In this document: positions 32,540-43,367 of the stretch, one piece after another
Layout: each line of letters starts with the position of its first letter
How positions within the stretch are numbered: the stretch's first letter is position 1
NCBI GenBank assembly: GCA_033807695.1
Contig: CM066308.1
Span: forward strand, 3,348,001-3,412,000
DNA: 64,000 bases
Source: Daedaleopsis sinensis
Taxonomy: Eukaryota > Basidiomycota > Agaricomycetes > Polyporales > Polyporaceae
Direction: 5' to 3'
Position numbers and translations under genes: made by a program
Notes under the pieces: model-generated
Told to the model about the DNA's origin: nothing
Databases searched by the model: none
What the model saw: only the letters and a program-made list of their open reading frames with translations

Positions 32540-34444
32540 ATGGCGAAAGGCTTCCTCAGCGGCCTCAAGGGCGTCGACGCCTTCGGAAAGGTCAGCAGCG
32601 ACCCCCGCGATGCCGCAGAGCGCGTGTCCTGACCGTACGCGCACAGACGATGGAGGATGTCAAGGTCAAGACACGTACCGGGGCGCTCTGTACGTCTTCT
32701 GCCTCCGCCTCTCACAGTCTCTTTTCCTGAAAGACTAATCACGCGACTCATTCCCAATATCCGGACGGGTGTGCTCACGCCGCGCCAAACGCGCAGTGAC
32801 CATCATCGCGGCCGCGATCATCCTCTCGTTCACTACTATCGAGTTCCTCGACTACCGGCGCGTCAATGTCGAGACGTCCATCGTGGTTGACCGGAGCAGG
32901 GGGGAGAAGCTGACGGTGAGCATGAATGTGACCTTCCCGCGGGTACCGTGCTATCGTGAGTGTCGTGCTATGTTACTATGCTGCAGCGCTGCTGCCGAGA
33001 GAAATGACGGGACCGAAGGCGGATCGTGGGCATCCTCGGTCGCATTCCGATTGTGTGCTTGCCGCATACTGCGTGTCCTGTCCTATGTTCTCTCTGGCTT
33101 GATTGAGCATCAGGAGGACACAGGGAAACTGAAAACCTCGTCCTACTACAGTCTTGAGCTTGGACGTCATGGACATCAGTGGCGAGGCACAATCCGACAT
33201 CACCCACAATATCCTGAAGACGCGTTTGGACGAACGAGGGGCACCAGTCCCGGACTCTGTCATCACCGAGCTCCAGAACGACCTCGACCGAATTAACGAA
33301 CAGCGTCAAAACGGCTACTGCGGCTCCTGTTATGGCGGGGTTGAGCCCGAGAGCGGCTGCTGTAACACTTGCGACGAAGTACGGACGGCGTACGTGAACC
33401 GTGGATGGAGTTTCAACCGGCCAGAAGCGATCGAGCAGGTGCGTACAATAAGGAGCGTATGCGCGACTTTCGCGGCTGGAACTCACGCACCGCGTGCTAC
33501 AGTGTGTGAAGGAGGGCTGGTCAGAAAAGCTGAAGGAGCAGGCGCACGAAGGGTGCAACATCGCAGGACGCGTCCGAGTGAACAAGGTCGTCGGCAACAT
33601 CCACCTCTCGCCCGGTCGCTCCTTCCGCACGAGTGCACACAACCTGTACGAGCTCGTCCCGTACCTCCGCACGGATGGCAACCGCCACGACTTCACGCAC
33701 ACGATCCACCACATGGCTTTCGAGGGCGACGACGAGTACGACATCGCCAAGGGGCGGCTCAGCAAGGCGCTCAAGGAGAAGCTCGGTATCGCCGCGAACG
33801 CTTTAGACGGCGCTGAGGGCAGGGTGCGTGGTCTCCATGTCGCAGGCAACGCACTAGTAGGATGACGGCTGACTATGGTGTGTCATCCGCAGACTATCAA
33901 GCAGAACTACATGTTCCAGTACTTCTTGAAGGTCGTCTCGACGCAATTCTCCACCCTCGACGGCAGGACGGTGAGCTCGCCCTCTCTTCGTGGCTGCAGG
34001 GGTTTCACGGTCCGAATGACACCCGCTCCAGGTAAACACGCACCAGTACAGCGCGACGCACTTCGAGCGCGATCTCGACAAGGGCTCTGAGGAAAACTCG
34101 CCCGCTGGCATCCACGTCGGCCACGGTACTGGGGGCATCCCCGGCGCGTTCTTCAACTACGAGATCTCGCCCCTGCTCATCCGCCACGCGGAGGCACGGC
34201 AGTCGTTCGCGCACTTCCTCACATCGTACGTCCATATTTCCATTTTCACCTGTGTCGCGCCTAGTGAATCCGCCGTGCTCAACGTCCCGGGGTTCTCTAC
34301 AGTACGTGTGCAATCGTCGGTGGAGTCCTCACGGTTGCGTCGCTCGTCGACAGCGTGCTCTTTGCGACCAACAAGGCCCTCAAGAAGACCGGCGGTCGCT
34401 CGTCGCCTGTGAATGGTGGCTACACGAACGGGAAGCTCATGTAA
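32540..34444 (+). CDS. ERV46: COPII cargo receptor ERV46 (ERGIC-53-like ERGIC3)
   Basis: Membrane protein of COPII vesicles that, with Erv41, cycles between ER and Golgi and retrieves escaped ER proteins. Eight exons: 32540..32590, 32647..32689, 32797..32955, 33152..33438, 33503..33823, 33893..33970, 34032..34225, 34303..34444. They give 424 residues. The layout is classical: short cytosolic N-terminus, first helix (LTIIAAAIILSFTTIEFL), a large lumenal domain with the Cys cluster NGYCGSCYGGVEPESGCC, then GCNIAGRVRVNKVVGNIH and VNTHQYSATHFERDL, a second helix (CAIVGGVLTVASLVDSVLF), and a Lys-containing cytosolic tail. The first two exons are only 51 and 43 nt. The start MAKGFLSGLKGVDAFGK fits fungal Erv46. 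Confidence 0.95.
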
Positions 34445-34581
34445 AGTCAACATGATGTATCGGTTTCATTTGGTTCCCTCATTGCATTGTGTCTCTGCAT
34501 CCTGTCTGGACCTATCTGGAGTCTTGTACATCTATACACTGCATGCTACAAATTGATCAAGCATGGCCTGACCTGTCCCGC

Positions 34582-35194
34582 CTAAATGGGCTTGATAGCT
34601 CGGGTGATTGGTCCCAGATGATAGAAGCTGGCTCCTAAGACTGAGGGTGCGGTGTGGGCAAGCGGTCCGTCTTGCGGCCGTTCAAGAGGTTCGACAAGAA
34701 GGGGTCCAGGGGTACTAGCTCGAGCCACAGACTCGCCTGAGGGTCCACTGCACCAGTCGTTATTAAGGTCACCGAAGTCTCCCGAGTCCCAGTCTAGCCT
34801 TTGAGATCCCGAAGCAGCAGCAGCTTAAGGGGGTGAAGTTGAACGAGGAGCGTTCTCTCGATGGTCTGCGAGTACAGTGAGGCACAGAAACATGACGAAG
34901 AGAAGCAAACAGATATATACTGCTGGCAGGTTGAGCAATTGAGGAACTCGCAGGGACTCACGTTTGCGGCGCTGCTCGTGCCGCGGCAGCTTGATGAGCG
35001 GCCAGACGCTTTCTCTCAGCCTTCTTGTGTCGGTCAACTGTTTGTATATTGAGCATTCTTTGGACCTTCGGTTTCTTCAAGCATGTTGAGTAGTCGCACA
35101 TCTCAGGCCGTTCCCAATACGAGAGAGAAGCGTACTGTTGTCAGTCAGTGCGAGTCGTAGCAGGGTAGTCGCTACGTACGTATTTCACGGCCAT
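34582..35194 (-). CDS. small basic-to-acidic protein, function unknown
   Basis: Proposed three-exon gene (35194..35180, 35134..34962, 34798..34582), 134 residues, all phases consistent. Residues about 5-25 (YYASLSYWERPEMCDYSTC) contain aromatic residues and two cysteines. A helical Lys/Arg/Ala stretch follows (RHKKAERKRLAAHQAAAA), then an acidic DWDSGDFGDLNNDW segment and a Pro-rich end. I recognise no family. The final intron can also be spliced at 34869 to give a shorter, Cys-rich end, and an acceptor-like site upstream of the ATG hints at more 5' exons. It lies between ERV46 and the U2 snRNA gene. Confidence 0.4.
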
Positions 35195-35541
35195 GTGTGA
35201 GTTGCTGGCTTGTTGAATGGCAGCCGAGGAGGTTGATGCTGGGGAGTCTGCATACAGTCAAGAGAGAGAAGACGCCAGCGCGCGTCACGTTCGTGGACGT
35301 CACGGGCTCGCGTCTTGCAGGTGACCGTGGTTGGGTGAACGGCTACTACTAGTTTATCTGATCATAATCTGAACAGCGTGGTCAGACCTGGTCATACACA
35401 ATCTATCGTATACTGAGTCATGTGCCCACTTCAAAACTAACCCAACAAAAATGAGAAAACAGCTCCTTTAATCCATTTGAAGCATCGAACTTCTGACCAA
35501 CTGGCCAGTCGTAAAAGTGCTCCAAAAAGAAAAAGGGAGAT

Positions 35542-35731
35542 CCCCCGACGACACAAGCCAGTAGTGCAGTAGCAAGGTCATCGCGCCCTCGAGTTGCAAG
35601 CAGAGCTCGAGGGACAAGGGCGGCAAAAATTAGATAACCAATAATGGAGGCGGTGCCTCCATAATAGTGGTTAAACTATTAAGAACAGATACTACACTTG
35701 ATCTAAGCCAAAAGGCCAGAGTGGTAAAGAT
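35542..35731 (-). ncRNA. U2 spliceosomal snRNA
   Basis: Base-pairs with the intron branch site in the spliceosome. The 5' third carries the near-universal U2 core (GGCCTTTTGGCTTAGATC, then AAGTGTAGTATCTGTTCTT), including the GUAGUA branch-pairing element at 35695..35690. An Sm site AATTTTTG lies at 35631..35624, followed by a strong hairpin with an 8-bp CCCTCGAG/CTCGAGGG stem at about 35613..35586 and a second stem ending near 35545. The 5' end is placed at ATCTTTACC by comparison with other U2 RNAs. The 3' end is approximate, plus or minus 10 nt. A TATA box 21-27 nt upstream fits an RNA polymerase II snRNA promoter. Confidence 0.92.
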
Positions 35732-35751
35732 TCACAATGGCAGGGCGCGGG

Positions 35752-35758
35752 TTATATA
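35752..35758 (-). promoter_or_regulatory. TATA box of the U2 snRNA gene
   Basis: TATATAA on the minus strand, 21-27 nt before the inferred U2 5' end. Confidence 0.65.
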
Positions 35759-35856
35759 CTCGCGGGGCTGCGCACGGACCAGGGCGTTGTTTGGCTGATG
35801 TGTTTCTCGGCAAGGGAACGCCATCTGATAGCCGCTACAAATCATTTACCTCTCAA

Positions 35857-35927
35857 GCATTAATGGGGTAGTGGTAACCTGGGTCGTTGCCATCGACCCG
35901 CCGGGGGTTCGATTCCCCCTTAATGCA
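35857..35927 (+). tRNA. tRNA-Gly (GCC)
   Basis: Second copy, identical to 25679..25749 and in inverted orientation. Anticodon GCC in loop TTGCCAT; intact A and B boxes; no intron. It starts 126 nt upstream of, and divergent from, the U2 gene. Confidence 0.95.
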
Positions 35928-35940
35928 CACATCTCGATTG

Positions 35941-35949
35941 TTTCTTTTT
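35941..35949 (+). terminator. RNA polymerase III terminator of tRNA-Gly
   Basis: T-rich run ending in T5, 14-22 nt after the tRNA. Confidence 0.7.
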
Positions 35950-36085
35950 CGTTGCTGCATAAAACTTGCACGCTTGAGGCCACTATGCACCAAGTTGTTA
36001 AGCGATGTGAAGTAGCAAAGGAAGCATTCAATATACTTGAGAGTAGTACACGCTATACATATAATACCAATGGGCACCGGCGTAC

Positions 36086-37959
36086 TCAATACGAGCCCGA
36101 CTCTGTCTCCCGGTCACTTGGTGACAGCTTGTTGTCTGGGACATATGAACTTGCCCTCACCGCGTACGGATGTGTCGCTTTGGCGTCCACGTCGACCATC
36201 TCGTGCTGCTCCACATCAATATAAATCTCTTGTGGCGCCTGTCGAGCATGCAAGCAAGGGCATCAGCGAACACTGCTTACCACAGCCGTAACACCAATAC
36301 CGAAGTACTCACCGCCCGTCTGCCGTTGTCGCTTCTAAGCATATTCACGTTCACGTTCCGCCGCGGCAGCCGCTGGGTGCCCTGCTCGACGCGGCTCTGC
36401 TGGCTCACGCCCGCACTCGAGTCGTACTGCCATCCCTGGCGGGAGTTCAGGCTCGACATGAGCGAGTTCGTGTACAGCTTCGAGAGCGGCAGGTTGAAGA
36501 TCAGGTGGAGGCCGGTAGGCTAAGCGCGTGTGTGTGAGATGCACAGTAAGGAAGACCGTAACGTGTTGGTCAGCTCGGAAAACGATCGGAGGACGCAGAG
36601 CGGGTGGCTTACGGAAACGAGGAAGAGTATGAGGTCGATGATGGCGCAGAGAGCGGTGATAAGGCCGGTTTGCACCGTCACTGGGAAACCAAGGCACCAT
36701 GTCAGCCGGTCAGAAATTCAACGCTCATCGGCGGGCGGTGCAGCAATGCATTGAAAACATGAAAAACTCACAGCGAATGATCTTGTTAATGACGTCGTCC
36801 GTGAACACCATCCCCGTCTTGTTCTTTCTCTGAAGCGGCGGTTAGCGTTGGCGCGTGCGTTTACGCGACGTGAACTCTATAGTCACCAGGTGCCACACCA
36901 GCGCCGCAGTAATGAGTGTGTCCGCCACCGCCGAGAATGCCAGCCATATGATGACGATAACCTTGAACTTCTGGAACTCGACGAACGCGGGGACCATGCC
37001 AACCGCGATGGTCGTGCCCAGCCCGCCGCCTAAAAATTGTTGCACGTCAATAGTGAGTCTTTTTTCAGCTTGTCGGACGGGGCGCGCTGCGGAGCAGGCC
37101 ACATGGAGATGGAAGGGCGCACGGGTGGAGGGACATACACAGCTGCGCGATCGAGGAGAACGCGATGACGGCGACGGCAAACATGTTCGAGGTGAGCACT
37201 TTGACCCGCCATGCGAAGAAGAGCTGCACGAGGGCCGCGATGAATGCCTAAAGAGCGGCTCAGTTGGCTACGATCAGCAATGGAAGCGAAGTGTCTTGTC
37301 TCACTGTCATGAATGGATCTGGTCATGCCGTGAGCGGTAGTTAGGTTAAGTACTAGGGAAACACGGCGAACGTAACATACCTGTTGCGAAGACTGGAGCG
37401 ACCGATCAATGGTGAGCAAGGAAGGATCCTCCCGGATAGGCTACAGAAACATACCCCAGGTGGCTACGACAACCTTGTCGGTGTCCCCTGCACATTGACA
37501 TGACCTGTGAGCAGGCGAGCATCTAAGAAAACAACGGAGGATAGACCGACCAAAATTATTTACGAGGGGTATATAAAGGAATGCAATGTCGAGGCCGCAG
37601 TTAAGCGTATCGCAGAAAAACAACGTGAAGACCTATGATCAAGCATATTAGATGAGAATGTGAAGGGAGGCGGTCGGTCGTAGGCAGATGCTTACTAGGA
37701 GCTTCATCCATGTTTTATCCCTGGACCGCGAGAGGAAACACTAGCATCAGCAAACGCAAAGCTAATCCTAGCACACCACTGACTTCTTGAACGTCTGGAA
37801 GTACAGGTACGTCTGCGTGACCATAATCCCATACAACGCGATGTTCAACACGACGCCAATAAAGATCGGCCCGAAGCTTCAGAGTGCGGGCAGTCAGCAC
37901 AAAACGCTACACCATTGCGTGTGAGCCCAGACGTACATCTGAGCCACCGGCGAGGACAT
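36086..37959 (-). CDS. DUF6534 seven-helix membrane protein, copy A
   Basis: Basidiomycete membrane protein of unknown function; the family is a predicted seven-helix bundle with a conserved C-terminal DUF6534 region. Thirteen exons: 37959..37937, 37876..37784, 37720..37696, 37632..37551, 37487..37455, 37392..37381, 37318..37305, 37247..37139, 37029..36887, 36829..36772, 36680..36613, 36519..36313, 36238..36086. They encode 339 residues. Membrane segments include FGPIFIGVVLNIALYGIMV, TLNCGLDIAFLYIPL, a segment ending in LVQLFFAWRVK, and VIVIIWLAFSAVADTLITA. The DUF6534 end has TVQTGLITALCAIIDLILF and FNLPLSKLYTNSLMSSLNSR. The C-terminal tail is hydrophilic and cytosolic. Exons 6 and 7 are only 12 nt (VFAT) and 14 nt (DPFMT). 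Copy B at 41498..43214 has the same first eleven exon lengths. A receptor-like role is speculation. Confidence 0.92.
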
Positions 37960-40900
37960 CCTGATTATCCTCCGCGTGCGTGCGTCACGGGTCTGAGTTG
38001 TGTGTATGTACAGCGGCGAGCCTCGACGGGAGATGTCGCGTCGCCGGACAGGCGAGGATAAGGAGAGAAGAGCTCGAGCCAAACGGAGCGCAGGGCGAGC
38101 TGGGCAGGCAGACAGGGTCGAGACAGACCGGGGAGGGGCTAGCGCATGCACGGGCTGTCCCTACGCCGCGGGTTTATACGCCAATCCGCCACCGCGTCCC
38201 CCGAAGCCAAACTGACGGTGGACGCTCCCGGGCACTGCTCCATTCAACCCGATCCAGCGAGATCTGTGCGTGTGTGAGCCTGTTTCTTTTTCCTGCACCG
38301 TCAAGCACCGTGCTTCTTTTCTCGGGCGCATGCGCAGGGCACCCTGGCCCCGCGACGAGCCAGCAGCTTACGACATCCGTCCACCCGTCGCGCGACCGGA
38401 GCCCCCAATCGTCTTCTCTCCGTTTTCGCCTTCTCCTGGGGGGCTTCTGACATGCCCCATCTCATCTACGCGGTCATCTATCGCCATGCCCATCGCCTCG
38501 GGCAGGCAGGGCTCGACAAGTGCCTTCTTCCCTTCTGCGAGACGGAAGGGGGAGAGGAACAGAGCGAAAACGCTCTATGTCTTGCGCATGCGGGGTGGAA
38601 GATAGGCTCAGCCCGTTGCAAGCGTCCGCGACGCCCGGCCTTCGTGCATCATGCTTCTCTCCGGTGAACGCATTCGGGGCCGGGCCTGAGCAGAGCTCGG
38701 ACCCTATAGCATTCACGCACTGCAGACGCTAGGGTGAACCCTGACTAAGTACGCACTGACTGGCTGGTGTCGTACTTGGCGACCCCTTTGTAGCGCCGTC
38801 TGCCCATGTCATGTCAGACAGCCTGCGCCGGAGATCCGCCTTGACAGTACAGCTCGCACACTGATCTCATACATATCCCTCCACCCTGCAGATAAGCGAG
38901 TGGGCGCAGAACCTGATCGGCTATGCGCGAGGACGATGCTTGCTTGGGTATTGTAGGAAGCACGCTCGTTCGTGAGCGTGCCGACGGCCGCTAGCAACGC
39001 CAGCGTCCGACCCCGACCTCCCAGGTTTGTGCGGGCCCCGGTAACAGCAGAGCAGGTTCGCGCGCCTGTCGCAGCTTGCTGCCCATGCGCCAAAGGGGGC
39101 GGGCTGCCGATGCCCGAGCAAGGGCAATCATCGTTCCAATCAGACCATGGACGGCAGTGACGCTCCTTCTCTGTCGCAACAGTCCGCCGTCCGGTCAAAC
39201 GCAGACTCCACAGTCCTGACAGCAGCAACACTGGAAAGGGTCAGAGCGCACACACTGGATCACCCACACGCTGCCAGGGAAAACACTGGCAGGCGTGCGG
39301 AGTGACATGTGAATACCGTGCACGGTGCTGCTCCTACCAGCGGCCACTTCTCCAAACGAATTGAGCCATTTTTGCCTCTACTCCGCCGCGCAAGCTAAGC
39401 GGGGAGACGGAGGCCCACCGACGCCAACGGCGGCCGAGCACGGCGGCAAGCTGCATGCACAGAGGCAGGGTCACACCGTTGTCGTCGCCGTGCCTTCATT
39501 TCCATTTCCCCGTCTCATCAGTTCTTCGTATCCGCCAGGTCCCACGTCGACACCACACACGTCCAGAGAATTTAAGATGGGGGCCCGGGAGAGAAGCGTC
39601 GCAGACCTCGCGACTGAACACCGTCGATGAATGCTGCTGTCACAACTGACGGCACACCGCGGCCGGGGGCTTACAGGGACCGATCAGAATATAGAACACA
39701 GTGAATCATCATGCGCGAGCGCGGGTCGAAGCTGGGGAAAAAACACAACACAACGCGGGAGCCCGCGTACGGCGCACGGCAAAGCACTCACCTCGTCCGG
39801 CGCGCGCCGCGCGTGCGAGCTGGGCCAGCACCGAGTGTATACCAACCGCCCGCCGCTGCTTCTGCACGCCGCCAATCGTGCTGCGGCCTGCCGGCATCGG
39901 CGCAAGCGACGTCGCCCAAGCCCCGTCGTTTCCACTTTGACCGACTTCTGGGCTGCAGTCGTGATAACAGGTACAGGTTGGGTGGGAGCCACGCCAGTGG
40001 AGGCCAGAGAGACTGACTCGAGAGTCTGACTGTCGTGATGGCGGCCGACGCTTGGAGACGCGCGCGGCGCTAGCGTTCAACTGAGGTCAAGTTGCCCTGA
40101 GACACCGGCCGCAGACTTCGGTATGCCTCCTGCGGCTCGGCCACTCGCACCTTCCCAGACCTTCCCGCCTATGGCGCGTTTCGAGAGGGCTTGTCCGTTT
40201 GTCGCAGGAGCCAGAACGGTCGCGTCGATTGCGGCCACCTCTCGAGCATCGGATCGAGTCCTAGAGAAATACGCCGGACGGTCGCATACTATAGATCCAG
40301 GACTCGGACAGCAAGATGCCGCTTGCATAGGCATCCGTTGGAGCTACGATGAGAGGCTGAGTGGCAGGGCAGTCACGGTGCCGAACGATTACAGACCTCC
40401 GCCCTCGCAGCGAAGTCGTGTCGAATAGGCAAGCGACCTTGACCGAGCGTGGCCGTCGGAGTCCGTACACGCAGAATGCGAGAGCGACCCTGTTCGGAGG
40501 ATCGGGCGTACGTCTCCGCCGTGCATTGTCCATCGATTCAAGACGCAAGACGCGGGACGCACGCTGTCCATAGCCATAGCCATAGCCACAGCGCCGACTG
40601 CGAGCGGTCCATGGGGAAGGAGGGGCAAGATTTAATCCTGCCAGCGGTCAATGCGTCAGCGCGATCGACCGGCTCCCAGCATCCCACGCTCGCGTCCACT
40701 CCGCGCTCGGGGTGTCTCCCATGCATCATAGATGAGGAAGGACTTCGTTGACCGGGGATTGCAAGGTCGCTCTACATAGGTCAAAAAGTTGGACCATGGC
40801 ATGGCATGTAGCGGGTGTAGTGGACCCCCCGGTGGTATCCAAGGCCTCAGATGAGTGCAGCAAGTCGCCAGATAACGCAAGGAGAGCCGTGGGGAGCAGA

Positions 40901-41497
40901 CACACGAAATGTGCAGGAACCAGGGCCAGACGAGTGCATCCTGTCATGTCAGGGTCGACGTCGTCTGAGCGCGATAAGCAGCATCAATGTGACCAGTAGC
41001 TGCCCAAGTCCCCGATAGCGAAGCTACAGCAGCCCGCAAGATACGAGACACGCGTACGTCAACTGCCAGTGCTCAGAGCAACACATGAGCTTCAGATCTG
41101 TGAGGATAGCTTTGAGTTTGAGAGAGTGTTGACTGTCCTTGACAAGAGCAGACATCGGGCGCTAACGTCTTGATGTTGTGACGCCACGAAGCCGTTCCGG
41201 GGCCTCCTCTGATTGGCTCACGCCCGCCTCCTCCTCCTCCCTCCATACACGCTAGTTTGCTCGAGGCCAACTGGCAACCTTTTGCTGTCCCAGGTCGTGA
41301 GTAGTGATATAGTCCGCGAGCATAACCGGAGGACAAACCATATGCATACGTACGCGCCAACCACCAAGCCAGGTAATGTACAACTTCATTAATTCATAAA
41401 TCACAAACCCAAATCACTATAGCTAGCGATACAACGAGACAAACGTTCACAACATCATCATATCATCGGACTCTCACACGCCGTGAGTGTCCCATAT
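37960..41497. other. 3.5 kb gene-poor stretch between the DUF6534 paralogues
   Basis: GC-rich and full of short overlapping frames on all strands, but none has family motifs or a consistent splice pattern. It contains a short CCATAG repeat near 40568..40588. It may be promoter of copy A, non-coding RNA, or the remains of genes. Confidence 0.45.
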
Positions 41498-43214
41498 TCA
41501 GAGCGAACCGGAAGCATTCAGCTTCCCCGATTTCTCGTTGTACACCTTCGAGGGGATGCCGGACAGTACCGACTCGCGCGGCATCTGTTTCGCGTCGATG
41601 ACGTCCACCATCTCGTGCGACTCGACGTCAATGTAGACTTGGTTCGGGGTCTGCTGGCAGAGTGTGAATCAGCTCGGTAGACAGACACGCACGGAGCAGC
41701 ACAGAGCACGCACCATCATACTGACACGTCGGCTCGTTTCACCCCGAACATTCAGGTTGCGGCCGCCGCGTTCAGTGCGGTTCATGTCGTCAGTGGTGGT
41801 GTCGCTGTTTCCACTGCCGTACTTCCACCCAGAACGCGAGTTCAAGCTTGACATCAGCGAGTTGGTGTACAGTTTCGACAGCGGGAGGTTGAAAGCCAGG
41901 TGGAACCCGGCGGGCTGTAACAGGGCATGGATTGAGTGGCAACACATGCGAAAACGAGTGATTGACGCACGATAGCTAGGAAGAGGACCAGATCGACCAA
42001 GGCGCACAATGCGGTGATAAGACCAGTTTGTACGGTGACTTAGAAAGAGCGCGTTCGGAGTCAGTCCAGGAACAGAACTTGAGCGATGGAAACACTTCTT
42101 ACGTCGGATGATCCTGTTCACAATATCGTCCGTAGCAACAAATCCAGTCTTGTGCTTGCGCTGTTGGCGGGTTCAGACCGTATTTCTGACCTCATGTTCA
42201 AGGATAGACAACTCACAAGATGCCATACGAGTGCGACCGTGATAGCGCAGTCCGCTACGGCGGAGAAAGCGAGCCAAACGATGACGATAACTTCGAACTT
42301 CTGGAACTGGACAAACTCGGGAATCATGCCAACGGCGATAGATGTCCCGATCCCACCGCCTGCGCGTAGTTAGCTTCACAATCATGTTCGTAGGTAAGTG
42401 TGCACGTACATAATTGACAAACGGCACAGATCGTAATGAAGGCTACAGCGGGTATGCTGTTCGTGAGGACCTTAACGCGCCATGCGAAGAATAGCTGGAC
42501 AAGACTGCCAATGATCGCCTGTGTACGTCATATCTTAGCTGAAATGAAGACTCGTCGTCCGTTAACGTAAAACAACGCACCGTCATCGCCGGGTCTAACG
42601 TTGATGTACGAACCCAGGCTCAGTCGACTATGACGAAGCACTGAACTGCAAGCACGACTGACCTGTTGCAAACACTGGGAGAAATGTGAGACATGATCTG
42701 CGTCAGAGTAATGAGCATATACTCACCCCATGTTGCATACGCGAGGGAAGTGGGGTTGCCTGTGACCAGCATCAGTGCGTCGCGTGTGTGCAGTCCGGAG
42801 CGACGTACCAAAGTTGCTAACTAACGGGATATACAAGAATGTGATGTCGAAGACACAGTTGAGGGTATCGCAGAGGAAGAGAATGCCGACCTGGCGAGCG
42901 TCAGGGAGGTCAGTCTGCGCTCGATGACGAACATTGGCCGCCAGCCGAAGGAAATTAACTCACAAACATCTTCATCCACAGCCGGTCCCTGGACAGACGC
43001 GACAGTCAGACACGGATTAACGGTGACGGATGAGAGGGTCACGCACTTTCGATAAACGTTGAAATACAGGTATGTCTGGGTGATCATAATGCCGTAGAGG
43101 AGGACATTGAGGACGACGCCCACGAAGATGGGGCCGTAGCTGTCGAGGCATCAGTCAGGGAGCGATCACGCGCGCGAAGTCTGTAACTCACGTTAAGACG
43201 GCTATGTTGGGCAT
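41498..43214 (-). CDS. DUF6534 seven-helix membrane protein, copy B
   Basis: Paralogue of the gene at 36086..37959, 338 residues, thirteen exons: 43214..43192, 43139..43047, 42988..42964, 42890..42809, 42759..42727, 42674..42663, 42594..42581, 42518..42410, 42359..42217, 42160..42103, 42038..41971, 41914..41714, 41653..41498. The first eleven exons have exactly the lengths of copy A (23, 93, 25, 82, 33, 12, 14, 109, 143, 58, 68). Only the last two, coding the cytosolic tail, differ. Conserved landmarks: YGPIFVGVVLNVLLYGIMI, CDTLNCVFDITFLYIPLV, SLVQLFFAWRVKVLTNS, and LPLSKLYTNSLMSSLNSR. The micro-exons encode VFAT (12 nt) and DPAMT (14 nt). A pyrimidine-rich tract on the coding strand lies about 60-150 nt upstream of the ATG. 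Confidence 0.92.
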
Positions 43215-43271
43215 GATGTATGATGATGTATGCGCTAGAGAACGCGTGTTCGCTGGGTATCGCAAATCGTT

Positions 43272-43367
43272 AGTGAGAGGAGAAGGAGGAGGAGGAGGGG
43301 AGAGAGATGAGGCTGAGAGGGAGGGGAGGGAGGGGAGCTCGAGGGAGGGGAGAGAGTTGTGCGACAG
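43272..43367. repeat. purine-rich tract (plus strand) in the DUF6534-B promoter
   Basis: About 96 nt almost entirely G and A with GGAGG and GAGAG units. On the gene's strand this is a CT-rich block, as seen in many fungal promoters. Confidence 0.7.

Noticed and set aside
25679..35927. The inverted tRNA copies as ends of a transposon
   Set aside because: Identity is confined to the tRNA itself, and the enclosed genes are ordinary housekeeping genes.
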